Positions 31,594-40,999 of a stretch of DNA of 64,000 nucleotides are shown here, piece after piece. Position 1 is the stretch's first letter. Every line of letters starts with the position of its first letter. The DNA is taken from positions 186,001-250,000 of the forward strand of contig NZ_FZTC01000014.1 in the NCBI RefSeq assembly GCF_900200035.1, given 5' to 3'. The notes below the pieces were generated by a model, which was given only the letters and a program-made list of their open reading frames with translations, did not search any database and had not been told where the DNA came from. The DNA comes from Klebsiella grimontii. GTDB taxonomy: Bacteria; Pseudomonadota; Gammaproteobacteria; Enterobacterales; Enterobacteriaceae. The position numbers and the translations under genes are program-made.

Positions 31594-32421
31594 ATGCAGT
31601 ATTTGGGTAAAATAATTGGCGTTGCGGTTGCGTTGATGATGGGGGGCGGCTTCTGGGGCGTGGTGCTGGGGTTCTTAGTCGGGCATATGTTTGATCGTGC
31701 GCGCAGTCGCCGGCTGAATGTCTTCGCCAACCAGCAGGAGCGTCAGTCGCTGTTCTTCTCCACCACTTTTGAAGTGATGGGGCATCTGACCAAATCGAAA
31801 GGACGCGTCACCGAAGCCGATATTCATGTCGCCAATTTGCTGATGGATCGCATGAGTCTGCACGGCGAAGCGCGAACCGCGGCGCAGCACGCGTTTCGGG
31901 TAGGGAAATCAGATGATTACCCGCTGCGTGAGAAAATGCGCCAGCTGCGCAGCGTCTGTTTTGGGCGTTTTGATTTAATTCGGATGTTTCTGGAAATTCA
32001 GCTGCAGGCGGCTTTCGCCGACGGCGAACTGCATCCCAACGAACGCGACGTGCTGTTTGTGATTGCCGATGAGCTGGGCATCTCCCGCGCTCAGTTCGAG
32101 CAGTTCCTGCGCATGATGCAGGGCGGGGCGCAGTTTGGCGGCGGTTCGCAGCAGCAATCTTACGGGCAGCGCGGCGGTAACGCCGGCTGGCAGCAGGCGC
32201 AGCGCGGGCCAACCCTGGAAGACGCCTGCAATGTGCTGGGGGTTAAAGCGACCGACGATGCCGCCACCGTCAAGCGCGCCTATCGTAAGCTGATGAGCGA
32301 GCACCATCCGGATAAGCTGGTGGCGAAAGGGCTACCGCCGGAAATGATGGAGATGGCTAAGCAGAAAGCGCAGGAGATCCAGAAAGCCTGGGAGCTGATT
32401 AAAGAGCAGCGCGGCTTCTAA
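31594..32421 (+). CDS. djlA: Membrane-anchored DnaJ-like co-chaperone DjlA
   Basis: 275 aa. A single glycine-rich N-terminal TM ([24 protein letters not shown] region) is followed by a TerB-like alpha domain (~50-170), a Gln/Gly-rich linker ([10 protein letters not shown]), and a C-terminal J domain with HHPDKLV, the HPD needed to stimulate DnaK. In E. coli, overproduction induces capsule synthesis through Rcs. It is divergent from lptD, as in E. coli. Confidence 0.96.
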   Translation: MQYLGKIIGVAVALMMGGGFWGVVLGFLVGHMFDRARSRRLNVFANQQERQSLFFSTTFEVMGHLTKSKGRVTEADIHVANLLMDRMSLHGEARTAAQHAFRVGKSDDYPLREKMRQLRSVCFGRFDLIRMFLEIQLQAAFADGELHPNERDVLFVIADELGISRAQFEQFLRMMQGGAQFGGGSQQQSYGQRGGNAGWQQAQRGPTLEDACNVLGVKATDDAATVKRAYRKLMSEHHPDKLVAKGLPPEMMEMAKQKAQEIQKAWELIKEQRGF

Positions 32422-32428
32422 ATGACCG

Positions 32429-32450
32429 GCCTCTCCCGAACGGGAGAGGC
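32429..32450. terminator. Hairpin between convergent djlA and citZ
   Basis: GCCTCTCCCG (32429-32438) / CGGGAGAGGC (32441-32450), a perfect 10-bp dyad with minimal loop just after the djlA stop and two bases before the citZ stop. There is no T-run, so function as a terminator is inferred from position only. Confidence 0.45.
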
Positions 32451-32451
32451 G

Positions 32452-33150
32452 TCACGATGCGCTGGCGGCGCGGCGGTACATGCGCCGCGGATGGCCTATC
32501 TTGCCGTACAGCATTTCTACCTGCAGAAAACCGATTTCCACGCAGTGCTCCAGATAGCGCCGGGCCGTGGTTTTGCTCAATCCAGCCTCGCTCACCACGT
32601 CATCCACCGAAAAGCAGCGTTCATCTTCGCCGGTAAACAGACTCTGCACCAGCGCCAGCGTTTTTTCTTCAATACCTTTACTGCCGCTATCGGCTCGGTA
32701 GTTTTTAGCCTGCAGCTGATACAGCGAATCCACGTTCTGCTGGTCGACAATCTTCCATTCGCGCTGCTGGTCGTAGAACTGTACGAACCGTTCAAGGGAC
32801 TGGCTCAGGCGCTTCCACGACACCGGTTTGAGAATGTAGTCGAAGGCGCCGTTGCGAATTGCCTGGCTACAGGTTTCCATATCGCTGGCGGCGGTGATAA
32901 AGATCACCGAGCAGCCAGCGTGGCCCATAATAGGGTCGTTCATCAAGGTGACCCCTTTGCCGTCCGGCAGGTAGTTATCCAGCAGCACCAGCTGCGGCGG
33001 CCTGGCGTTGAGTATCTGCCGCGCCTGGGCGAGAGAAGCCGCCGTGCCCGCCAGCCGCATACGCGGATGTTTCTGGATAAGCTCGGCGTGCAGCCGCGCC
33101 AGTTCGCTTTCATCTTCAACGATCAGAACATCGACCAGGTCATGATGCAT
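32452..33150 (-). CDS. citZ: CitB-family response regulator CitZ
   Basis: 232 aa from the ATG at 33150 (MHHDLVDVLIVEDES). Receiver domain with Asp58 in LLDNYLPDGKG, FITAASDMET, and the Lys in LKPVSWKRL. The C-terminal helix-turn-helix is of the CitB/DcuR type (SVDDVVSEAGLSKTTARRYLEHC) and the protein ends with a GxxGHPRRMYR motif. It overlaps citY by 11 bp. Gene order citYZ divergent from citWX is the known K. pneumoniae arrangement; symbols are given on that basis. Confidence 0.88.
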   Translation of the reverse strand: MHHDLVDVLIVEDESELARLHAELIQKHPRMRLAGTAASLAQARQILNARPPQLVLLDNYLPDGKGVTLMNDPIMGHAGCSVIFITAASDMETCSQAIRNGAFDYILKPVSWKRLSQSLERFVQFYDQQREWKIVDQQNVDSLYQLQAKNYRADSGSKGIEEKTLALVQSLFTGEDERCFSVDDVVSEAGLSKTTARRYLEHCVEIGFLQVEMLYGKIGHPRRMYRRAASAS

Positions 33151-34765
33151 AGTGCTTCTCTTCTTGCGGATGGGCTGGCCCGTCGGCGGGAATAAACAGC
33201 GTGAAAATCGCCCCGCGCGGCGCGTTGTCGGCCACTTCAATCGTGCCGCCAGCCTGGGTGACATAGCGTTCAATAAGATACAGTCCTATACCGTGATCGC
33301 CGCGAGTTTTGGTGGTGACGCCGCGCTCAAAGATATGCTCGCGGATCTCCGGGCGAATACCGACGCCGCGATCGGCGACTTCAATCATTAATTCCCGGGC
33401 GTTGAGCTGAATCAGGATCTCGACCGGTTCGTGCGGCAGTTCGGCGCGCTGGGTGGCCTCAATGGCGTTATCCAGCAGATTACCGATGATAGAGATAAGC
33501 TCGGACTCCATCAACGACGGCAGCGGACGGTCGATGCGGCAGGCCGGGTCAAAGCTCAGTTCGACCCCTTTTTCCCGCGCGCGGGCGGCTTTGCCCAGCA
33601 GCAGGCCGCACAGCGTCGGCGAATTAAAGTGCGATGAGATAAAGTCCAGTAGCTCCTGGGCATGCTCCGACTGCGCCTGAATATAGCGAATCGCCTCATC
33701 ATAGTGGCCCATATGCAGCAGGCCGGACAGGGTGGTCATCCGATTGAGCTGTTCATGGCGCATGATGCGCAGATTATCGACGTAGCGTTTCACCTGGCTG
33801 AGCTGGGCGCTCAGCGAGTTGATTTCATCGCGGTCGCGGAAGGTGATCACCCAGCCCTGGAGCGAATTCTCCAGCATGATACGCACCCGGCTGGCGAGCA
33901 CGGTAAGCTGATTAAAACGGCATAGCTCATCGTGGGTATCGTTTTCGAGCATCTCACCGCTGGCGAAAAACGGCTGCGGGGTAATGACGCTATCGATCGA
34001 CTTACCGCGCAGCTGGTGCGCGGGCTGGCTCAGTCCGAGCAGGCTGCGGGCGGCGTGGTTTATCACTTCGATACGCCGGTGATGGTCAATCACGATCACC
34101 CCTTCGTATATCGACTCCATCATCGCTTTTTGCTGACGCACCAGCAGGCCGATTTCGCGCGGCTCCAGCGAGAAAATTTGCTTTTTAATGCTGCGGGTGA
34201 AGTACCAGGAGAAGATAAACAGTGCGATAAGCAGCAGCACCGCGGCGACGAAGATGTTGATGACTTTTTCCAGCGTGATGCTGTCGAGATAGCTGGTGAG
34301 ATAGCCGACGGAGACAATACCGACCACCCGGCCGGCGTCATTGAAAATCGGCGCTTTGCTGCGCAGGGAAATACCGAGCCCCCCTTTACGGATAGTGGTC
34401 GTGCTTTGCCCCTCGAGCACCGGCTGGTTATCGCCGCCAACCAGTCGCGTGCCGACCCACTCCGGGTGTACCGAGTGAAACAGATGCACGCCCCGCTTGT
34501 CGCCAATAACAATAAAGCTGGCGTCGCTGTGGGCGGCGATATTTTGCATAAAAGGCTTTATCGCCTGCGCATCTTCACGCGTCACCTGCTGACGTAAATT
34601 AGGCATCAGCGCGATTTCTTCCGCCTGTATTCTCGCGCGGGCGCTCATTTCCTGATAAAGCTGATGGCTGGCGTCGAAATAGTAATAGACTCCCAGGAGC
34701 GCGAACAGCACTGAGAAAAAAGCGACCAGCGAAATGAACAGCTTAAACTGAAATGAAACCTTCAT
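33140..34765 (-). CDS. citY: CitA-family sensor histidine kinase CitY
   Basis: 541 aa. TM1 (~10-30), periplasmic PAS (~31-165), TM2 (~168-190), cytoplasmic PAS, H-box His337 (MRHEQLNRM), N-box NLLDNAIEA, and G-box GDHGIGLYLI. Relative to CitA of this window, the sensor pocket keeps His97 (H69), Arg135 (R107) and Lys137 (K109). It changes three citrate contacts: Val86 for Thr, His94 for Arg, and Gly129 for Ser. It may therefore sense a related hydroxy- or dicarboxylate rather than citrate itself (inference). It is divergent from citW. Confidence 0.88.
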   Translation of the reverse strand: MKVSFQFKLFISLVAFFSVLFALLGVYYYFDASHQLYQEMSARARIQAEEIALMPNLRQQVTREDAQAIKPFMQNIAAHSDASFIVIGDKRGVHLFHSVHPEWVGTRLVGGDNQPVLEGQSTTTIRKGGLGISLRSKAPIFNDAGRVVGIVSVGYLTSYLDSITLEKVINIFVAAVLLLIALFIFSWYFTRSIKKQIFSLEPREIGLLVRQQKAMMESIYEGVIVIDHHRRIEVINHAARSLLGLSQPAHQLRGKSIDSVITPQPFFASGEMLENDTHDELCRFNQLTVLASRVRIMLENSLQGWVITFRDRDEINSLSAQLSQVKRYVDNLRIMRHEQLNRMTTLSGLLHMGHYDEAIRYIQAQSEHAQELLDFISSHFNSPTLCGLLLGKAARAREKGVELSFDPACRIDRPLPSLMESELISIIGNLLDNAIEATQRAELPHEPVEILIQLNARELMIEVADRGVGIRPEIREHIFERGVTTKTRGDHGIGLYLIERYVTQAGGTIEVADNAPRGAIFTLFIPADGPAHPQEEKHYAS

Positions 34766-34918
34766 AAGTATAATGCACAGTATCAGGGATGCGGCAGCGT
34801 ATCATTTTTTCGCTACCGGCATCGTGGCTGAGGGTGACCGGTGGACGTCCACGCGGGCGTCAGGGAACCACAATTATCCGCTGGCGGGGAATTTATCAAG
34901 GTTATTCAGGCGCTGGAT

Positions 34919-35002
34919 TTAAAAACCTTAAAAACCACGGCTATAAATCAGAGCGGTTTCACAATAATAATAGAAACCATAAAAACCATAGTGACCATTA
35001 AA
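34919..35002. promoter_or_regulatory. citY/citW control region with 9-bp direct repeats
   Basis: The 323-bp gap between citY and citW holds two repeat blocks. TTAAAAACC occurs twice in tandem (34919-34927, 34928-34936). ACCATAAAA, ACCATAGTG and ACCATTAAA are head to tail (34976-35002). The 13-mer CATAAAAACCATA (34978-34990) is identical to one in the citS-citC region. These are candidate CitZ/CitB sites controlling citWX. The rest of the gap shows no gene; I found no convincing full CRP site. Confidence 0.5.
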
Positions 35003-35088
35003 ACTTCGTTTTTAATCTGCCGATCCTCACATTAACTCTGCGTATGGCCCTCTAACCTGAAAAATAATAATAACCAGAGGGCTTAATT

Positions 35089-36444
35089 ATGAGCACCACA
35101 GACAATGCATTCCCTGCAACCATCGACCCTATTAATACGCCAAAAGCGCCGCTTAAGCAGCGTTGGTGGCATATCCTCGATAACTGGAAAGTCGGTATTA
35201 TCCCGCTGCCGCTCTTCCTGCTGGCCGGCGGCCTGATCGCGCTGGACTGTCTGGGCGGCAAGCTGCCGAGCGATATCGTCGTGATGGTGGCGACGCTGGC
35301 CTTTTTCGGCTTTGCCTGCGGCGAATTCGGTAAGCGCCTGCCGATACTCGGTAAACTCGGCGCGGCGGCCATCTGCGCGACCTTTATTCCTTCTGCGCTG
35401 GTTCACTACGGCCTGCTGCCGGATGTGGTGGTGGAGTCGACTACCAAATTCTATAAGTCGACCAACATTCTTTACCTTTATATCTGCTGCATTATCGTCG
35501 GCAGCATTATGAGCATGAACCGTACCACGCTGATTCAGGGCTTTATGCGGATTTTCTTCCCGATGCTGTGCGGAGAAATCGTCGGTATGGTGGTCGGCGT
35601 CGGCGTGGGTACCGCCCTGGGGCTGGAGCCGTTTCAGGTGTTTTTCTTTATCGTCCTGCCAATCATGGCCGGCGGCGTCGGCGAGGGGGCGATTCCGCTG
35701 TCGATTGGCTACGCCGCGCTGATGCATATGGATCAGGGCGTTGCGCTCGGTCGCGTGCTGCCGATGGTGATGTTGGGCAGCCTGACGGCGATTGTGATCG
35801 CCGGCGGTTTAAACCAGCTGGGCAAGCGTTTCCCGCATTTGACCGGCGAGGGGCAGCTGATGCCGAACCGCCGCAACGAGACGCACCGCGAAACGCCCGC
35901 CGAGGGCAAAATGGACGTGACGACGCTGGCCTCCGGCGCGCTGCTGGCGGTGCTGCTCTATATGCTGGGTATGCTTGGCCAGAAGACCATCGGCCTGCCC
36001 GCGCCGGTGGGAATGCTGTTTCTCGCGGTGCTGCTTAAGCTGGTAAACGGCGTCTCTCCGCGTCTGCAGGAGGGCTCGCAGATGGTATATAAGTTCTTCC
36101 GCACGGCGGTGACCTATCCGATTCTGTTTGCCGTCGGCGTGGCGATCACGCCGTGGCAGGAGCTGGTCAACGCCTTTACCCTTACCAATTTGCTGGTGAT
36201 TATCAGCACCGTATCGGCGCTGGTGGCGACCGGCTTCCTGGTCGGCAAAAAGATTGGCATGCACCCGATTGACGTGGCGATTGTCTCCTGCTGCCAGAGC
36301 GGGCAGGGCGGCACCGGCGATGTGGCGATTCTGACTTCCGGCAACCGCATGAACCTGATGCCGTTCGCCCAGATCGCAACAAGAATCGGCGGCGCGATTA
36401 ATGTATCGCTGGGATTGCTGTTCCTCAGTCACTTTCTGGCGTGA
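35089..36444 (+). CDS. citW: 2-hydroxycarboxylate transporter CitW (citrate/acetate exchanger type)
   Basis: 451 aa, about 11 TM helices, a paralogue of CitS. Signature loops are MAGGVGEGA (~200) and GQGGTGDVAI (~403), and the conserved Arg is in PFAQIATRIGG. The known K. pneumoniae CitW is proposed to exchange citrate for acetate, so unlike CitS it would not need the Na+ gradient. It has a strong SD-containing leader and is followed by citX after 168 bp. It is controlled from the divergent citY gap. Confidence 0.9.
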   Translation: MSTTDNAFPATIDPINTPKAPLKQRWWHILDNWKVGIIPLPLFLLAGGLIALDCLGGKLPSDIVVMVATLAFFGFACGEFGKRLPILGKLGAAAICATFIPSALVHYGLLPDVVVESTTKFYKSTNILYLYICCIIVGSIMSMNRTTLIQGFMRIFFPMLCGEIVGMVVGVGVGTALGLEPFQVFFFIVLPIMAGGVGEGAIPLSIGYAALMHMDQGVALGRVLPMVMLGSLTAIVIAGGLNQLGKRFPHLTGEGQLMPNRRNETHRETPAEGKMDVTTLASGALLAVLLYMLGMLGQKTIGLPAPVGMLFLAVLLKLVNGVSPRLQEGSQMVYKFFRTAVTYPILFAVGVAITPWQELVNAFTLTNLLVIISTVSALVATGFLVGKKIGMHPIDVAIVSCCQSGQGGTGDVAILTSGNRMNLMPFAQIATRIGGAINVSLGLLFLSHFLA

Positions 36445-36489
36445 TTTAACTTTTATATAACAGCTAAGTCTGCTTTTTCGTGCTAAATA

Positions 36490-36508
36490 GCGCAGAAAAT
36501 TTCTGCGC
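36490..36508. repeat. Perfect inverted repeat between citW and citX
   Basis: GCGCAGAAA-A-TTTCTGCGC, a 9-bp perfect dyad around a single base, 46 bp after citW. With one loop base and no T-run it looks more like a protein-binding palindrome than a terminator. Confidence 0.5.
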
Positions 36509-36612
36509 CCCGTCTCCAAAACAGGGATCGTTTAGCGATACAATCAGCGCCATTATTCGCGACCGCGACGGCAGCCTGTCCGCTGCCTTTTATTAAGTGA
36601 GGAGAGAAACAA

Positions 36613-37152
36613 ATGTCAGTGGATACTCTCGCCCGTGAGGGCGTAAGCATGGAAGCGCTGCTGGCGGCGAAAGAGCAGCGTGCGGCTCGCCAGGCCGACT
36701 GGTTAGCCCATTATCAACGGCCGCTGATTTCGCTGACCCTGGTGACGCCGGGCGCGGTGAAAGACAGCATTCGCTACCGTAATATGATGGGCGTGGCGCT
36801 GCAGGCCTGCGATCAGATGCTGTGGAAACACCGCTGGCAGACGCTGGATCGCCAGGTGCTGTGGCTGCCGACCGGGCCGGAAGCGCTGTGGTGCGTCGAT
36901 CACGCCGCCAGCGAAATCAAAGCCTTCTGTACCGACCTCGAGCATACTCACCCGCTGGGCCGCCTGTGGGATATTGATGTGATTTGCCCGAAGAATGGCC
37001 TGGTGGGCCGTCAGTCTATGGGGGAGAACCAGCGCCGCTGCCTGCTGTGCGACGAGCCCGCGCATGCCTGCGCCCGCAGCCGCCGTCATGATACCGGGGA
37101 GGTTGTTGCCCGCGTCGAGCAGATGATTGATGCGTGGTTTGCCCGCGACTAA
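36613..37152 (+). CDS. citX: Apo-citrate lyase phosphoribosyl-dephospho-CoA transferase
   Basis: 179 aa. It attaches the CitG product to the serine of CitD (Ser14), making holo-citrate lyase. Family features are SLTLVTPGAVKDSIRYRNMM, RLWDIDVICPKNGLVGRQSMG and the cysteine-containing RRCLLCDEPAHACARSRRH. The SD GAGGAGAG precedes the ATG. It completes the citrate lyase pathway encoded about 25 kb upstream, which lacks this gene; in E. coli the two activities (citX, citG) sit in one cit cluster. Confidence 0.95.
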   Translation: MSVDTLAREGVSMEALLAAKEQRAARQADWLAHYQRPLISLTLVTPGAVKDSIRYRNMMGVALQACDQMLWKHRWQTLDRQVLWLPTGPEALWCVDHAASEIKAFCTDLEHTHPLGRLWDIDVICPKNGLVGRQSMGENQRRCLLCDEPAHACARSRRHDTGEVVARVEQMIDAWFARD

Positions 37153-37233
37153 CGCCTGTTTCCCGTTGCGATGATGAGCGACGGATAGCCCGGGTGAGCC
37201 GCTGGCGGCACGACCCGGGACAGAGATAAACGA

Positions 37234-37893
37234 TCAGAAGTCGATCGGCGCGCGGAAGGTCATCGAATTACCGAAAGCGGGATGGGTGATGGTCAGCGTT
37301 TCGGCGTGCAGCAGCAGACGCGGCGCCATCGCCAGCGCTTCCGGCGACGCATAAAAGCGGTCGCCGAGAATCGGATGGCCCAGCGCCAGCATATGCACGC
37401 GCAGCTGATGCGAACGCCCGGTAATCGGCTTCAGGCGTACGCGGGCGGTGTTGTCCGCCGCGAACTCCAGCACTTCATACTCGGTTTGCGCCGCTTTGCC
37501 GGTTTCGTAACACACCTTCTGCTTTGGCCGGTTCGGCCAGTCGCAAATCAGCGGTAAATCCACCAGACCTTCCGCTTTTTCCGGATGCCCCCAGACGCGG
37601 GCGACGTACTGCTTTTTCGGCTCGCGTTCGCGGAACTGCCGCTTTAGCTCGCGCTCTGCCGCTTTGGTCAGGGCCACCACAATCACGCCGCTGGTCGCCA
37701 TATCCAGTCGGTGTACCGACTCGGCCTGCGGAAAGTCGCGCTGAATGCGCGTCATCACGCTGTCTTTGTGCTCAGCAAGCCGCCCCGGCACGGACAACAG
37801 GCCGCTCGGCTTGTTGACCACCATAATGTGCTCATCCTGGTAAAGAATAACCAGCCAGGGATCCTGCGGCGGATTGTAGTTTTCCATCGCCAT
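37234..37893 (-). CDS. rluA: Dual-specificity pseudouridine synthase RluA
   Basis: 219 aa, identical length to E. coli RluA. It modifies U746 of 23S rRNA and U32 of several tRNAs. The catalytic motif ESVHRLDMATSGVIV contains the essential Asp; VVNKPSGLLSVPG and LKPITGRSHQLRVHM are the other family blocks. It lies 12 bp downstream of rapA on the same strand. Confidence 0.97.
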   Translation of the reverse strand: MAMENYNPPQDPWLVILYQDEHIMVVNKPSGLLSVPGRLAEHKDSVMTRIQRDFPQAESVHRLDMATSGVIVVALTKAAERELKRQFREREPKKQYVARVWGHPEKAEGLVDLPLICDWPNRPKQKVCYETGKAAQTEYEVLEFAADNTARVRLKPITGRSHQLRVHMLALGHPILGDRFYASPEALAMAPRLLLHAETLTITHPAFGNSMTFRAPIDF

Positions 37894-37905
37894 ATTCGCG
37901 TTCCG

Positions 37906-40812
37906 TTACTGGTGGGTGACGACGATTAAGCGCAGCGCATCAAGACGCCAGCCTGCCTGAGCCAGCGCGTCCATCACCTGCTGACGGTTGCTCTCGATAG
38001 CTGCCAGTTCATCATCGCGGATGTTCGGGTTCACGGCGCGCAGCGCTTCAAGGCGCGACAGCTCGGACGTCAGCTTGTCGTCGGCTTCTTTACGCGCGGC
38101 GTCGATCAGCGCCTGGGCCGCTTTGGCGACCTGGCCTTCGCCCTGCTGTAAAATCGCGTGGACGTCCTGCTGGACGGCGTTAACCAGCTTGCTGCCGGTG
38201 TGGCGGTTGACCGCGCTCAGCTGACGGTTAAAGCTTTCGAACTCCACCTGACCGGCGAGGTTGTTGCCGTTTTTGTCGAGCAGCATACGCACCGGCGTCG
38301 GCGGCAGGAAGCGGTTAAGCTGTAAATGCTTCGGCGCCTGCGCTTCAACGACGTAAATCAGCTCCAGCAGCAGGGTTCCCACCGGCAGCGCTTTGTTCTT
38401 CAGCAGCGAAATGGTGCTGCTGCCGGTATCGCCGGAGAGGATCAGATCCAGACCGTTGATAATCAGCGGATGCTCCCAGGTGATGAACTGTGCGTCTTCG
38501 CGGGACAGGGCGACATCACGCTCAAAGGTAATAGTGCAGCCATCTTCCGGCAGACCCGGGAAATCCGGAACCAGCATATGGTCGGAGGGGGTCAGGACAA
38601 TCAGGTTTTCACCGCGATCGTCCTGGTTGATGCCGACGATATCAAACAGGTTCATGGAGAAGGCGATCAGGCTGGTGTCGTCATCCTGTTCTTCAATGCT
38701 TTCCGCAAGCTGCTGGGCTTTTTCACCGCCGTTGGAGTGGATCTCCAGCAGGCGGTCGCGGCCCTGCTCCAGCTGCGCTTTCAGCGCGTCATGCTGCTGG
38801 CGGCAGGCTTTGATCAGCTCGTCGAAGCCGTCGGTATTTTCCGGGGCGGCGAGATAGTTAATCAGTTCGTTATGCACGCTGTCGTAAACGGTACGGCCGG
38901 TCGGGCAGGTATGCTCGAACGCGTCCAGACCTTCGTGATACCAGCGTACCAGCACCGACTGGGCGGTTCTCTCCAGATAGGGAACGTGGATCTGAATATC
39001 GTGAGCCTGGCCGATACGGTCAAGACGGCCGATACGCTGCTCCAGCAGATCCGGGTTGAACGGCAGATCGAACATCACCAGATTGCTGGCGAACTGGAAG
39101 TTACGGCCTTCTGAGCCGATTTCAGAACACAGCAGCACCTGCGCGCCGGTATCTTCTTCGGCAAACCAGGCGGCGGCGCGGTCGCGTTCAATAATCGACA
39201 TCCCTTCGTGGAACACCGCGGCGCGAATACCTTCGCGTTCGCGCAGGACCTGCTCCAGCTGCAGCGCGGTGGCCGCTTTGGCGCAGATGACCAGCACTTT
39301 TTGCGAACGGTGGCTGGTGAGATGGCCCATCAGCCACTCAACGCGCGGGTCGAAGTTCCACCAGGTGCCGGTATCGCCTTCAAACTCTTGATAAATCTGC
39401 TCCGGATAGAGCATATCGCGGGCGCGCTCTTCGGCGGTTTTACGGGCGCCCATAATCCCGGAAACCTTGATAGCCGTCTGGTACTGGGTCGGCAGCGGCA
39501 GGCGAATCGTGTGCAGCTCGCGTTTCGGGAAGCCTTTCACGCCGTTACGCGTGTTGCGGAACAGTACGCGGCTGGTGCCGTGACGGTCCATCAGCATGGA
39601 GACCAGCTCCTGGCGGGCGGCCTGGGCATCATCGCGATCGCTGTTGGCCGCCTGCAAGAGCGGTTCGATATCCTGTTCGCCGATCAGATCGCTCAGCGCG
39701 TTCAGCTCGGCGTCGTTCAGCTTATTCCCGGCCAGCAGCAGGGCGACGGCGTCGGCAACCGGACGGTAGTTCTGCTGCTCTTCAACAAACTGAGCGAAAT
39801 CATGGAAACGGTTAGGGTCGAGCAGGCGCAGGCGGGCGAAGTGGCTCTCCATCCCGAGCTGTTCCGGCGTCGCGGTGAGCAGCAGAATGCCCGGCACGCG
39901 CTCGGCCAGCTGTTCAATAGCCTGATATTCGCGGCTTGGCGCGTCTTCGCTCCACACCAGATGGTGCGCTTCATCGACGACCATCAGGTCCCATTCGGCA
40001 TCGCACAGGTGCTCCAGGCGCTGCTTGCTGCGGCGCACGAAGTCCAGCGAGCAGATAACCAGCTGTTCGGTTTCGAACGGGTTAATGGCGTCGTGCTGCG
40101 CTTCGGCGTAGCGCTCATCGTCAAACAGCGAAAAGCGCAGGTTAAAGCGGCGCAGCATTTCCACCAGCCACTGGTGCTGCAGAGTTTCCGGAACGACGAT
40201 CAGAACGCGTTCGGCAGCGCCGGAGAGCAGTTGCTGATGCAGGATCATCCCGGCTTCAATGGTTTTACCTAAACCCACTTCGTCCGCCAGCAGGACGCGC
40301 GGCGCGTGGCGGCGGCCAACGTCGTGAGCGATATTCAGCTGATGCGGGATCAGGCTGGTGCGCTGGCCGCGCAGGCCGCTCCACGGCATGCGGTACTGTT
40401 CGCTCTGAAATTTGCGCGCGCGATAGCGCAGGGCGAAACGGTCCATGCGGTCGATCTGCCCGGCGAACAGACGGTCCTGCGGTTTGCTGAAGACCAGTTT
40501 GCTGTCGAGCAGCACTTCACGCAGGGTGACGTTGGCTTCCTGGGTATCGAGGCGGGTACCGGTGTAGGCCAGCAGACCGTTCTCTTCATTAACTTCGTCA
40601 ACCTGGAGCTGCCAGCCTTCATGGCTGGTGATGGTATCGCCCGGGTTGAACATCACGCGGGTGATCGGGGAGTCGTTGCGTGCGTACAGACGGTTTTCGC
40701 CGATGGCGGGGAAAAGCAGAGTCACCATGCGCGCGTCCAGCGCAACGACCGTCCCTAATCCCAGTTCGCTCTCTGTGTCGCTAATCCAGCGTTGACCAAG
40801 TGTAAAAGGCAT
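37906..40812 (-). CDS. rapA: RNA polymerase-associated ATPase RapA (SWI2/SNF2)
   Basis: 968 aa from the ATG at 40812 ([11 protein letters not shown]), the E. coli length. Two Tudor-like N-terminal domains, a Swi2/Snf2 ATPase with Walker [13 protein letters not shown] and DEAH box VDEAHHLVW, a second RecA lobe ([20 protein letters not shown]), and a long C-terminal RNAP-binding part. It recycles RNA polymerase after termination. An in-frame extension to 40848 is not supported by the family. Confidence 0.97.
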   Translation of the reverse strand: MPFTLGQRWISDTESELGLGTVVALDARMVTLLFPAIGENRLYARNDSPITRVMFNPGDTITSHEGWQLQVDEVNEENGLLAYTGTRLDTQEANVTLREVLLDSKLVFSKPQDRLFAGQIDRMDRFALRYRARKFQSEQYRMPWSGLRGQRTSLIPHQLNIAHDVGRRHAPRVLLADEVGLGKTIEAGMILHQQLLSGAAERVLIVVPETLQHQWLVEMLRRFNLRFSLFDDERYAEAQHDAINPFETEQLVICSLDFVRRSKQRLEHLCDAEWDLMVVDEAHHLVWSEDAPSREYQAIEQLAERVPGILLLTATPEQLGMESHFARLRLLDPNRFHDFAQFVEEQQNYRPVADAVALLLAGNKLNDAELNALSDLIGEQDIEPLLQAANSDRDDAQAARQELVSMLMDRHGTSRVLFRNTRNGVKGFPKRELHTIRLPLPTQYQTAIKVSGIMGARKTAEERARDMLYPEQIYQEFEGDTGTWWNFDPRVEWLMGHLTSHRSQKVLVICAKAATALQLEQVLREREGIRAAVFHEGMSIIERDRAAAWFAEEDTGAQVLLCSEIGSEGRNFQFASNLVMFDLPFNPDLLEQRIGRLDRIGQAHDIQIHVPYLERTAQSVLVRWYHEGLDAFEHTCPTGRTVYDSVHNELINYLAAPENTDGFDELIKACRQQHDALKAQLEQGRDRLLEIHSNGGEKAQQLAESIEEQDDDTSLIAFSMNLFDIVGINQDDRGENLIVLTPSDHMLVPDFPGLPEDGCTITFERDVALSREDAQFITWEHPLIINGLDLILSGDTGSSTISLLKNKALPVGTLLLELIYVVEAQAPKHLQLNRFLPPTPVRMLLDKNGNNLAGQVEFESFNRQLSAVNRHTGSKLVNAVQQDVHAILQQGEGQVAKAAQALIDAARKEADDKLTSELSRLEALRAVNPNIRDDELAAIESNRQQVMDALAQAGWRLDALRLIVVTHQ

Positions 40813-40999
40813 ATATGTTCGGCTCTTTAGTTCTTTGATTGCAGGCAATAGTTGATCATCTCCATGGAGAATCGGAGATACGTCAAAATTGGGTCCAGGA
40901 ATGGAAAGGGCGCTATATTACTGGATGGCGGAACGTTCGTCACGTCCTCCTCACCCTTCATTTTACGGCTTTTGCGCCAGCGGAATGGGTGAGGAAAAA

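Noticed and set aside
35019-35034. CRP site near citW (right half TCACA)
   Set aside because: The left half TCTGC matches poorly; not reported as a site.
37161-37222. REP/BIME between citX and rluA
   Set aside because: CCCGGGTGAG..GACCCGGGA fragments are suggestive, but the REP core (GATAAGGCG-like) is absent.
39208-40272. 354-codon open frame antisense to rapA
   Set aside because: Arises from codon bias of rapA; no ribosome site, no recognisable motifs.
40813-40848. Extended N-terminus for rapA
   Set aside because: Family proteins start at MPFTLGQRW; the extension has no homologous counterpart known to me.
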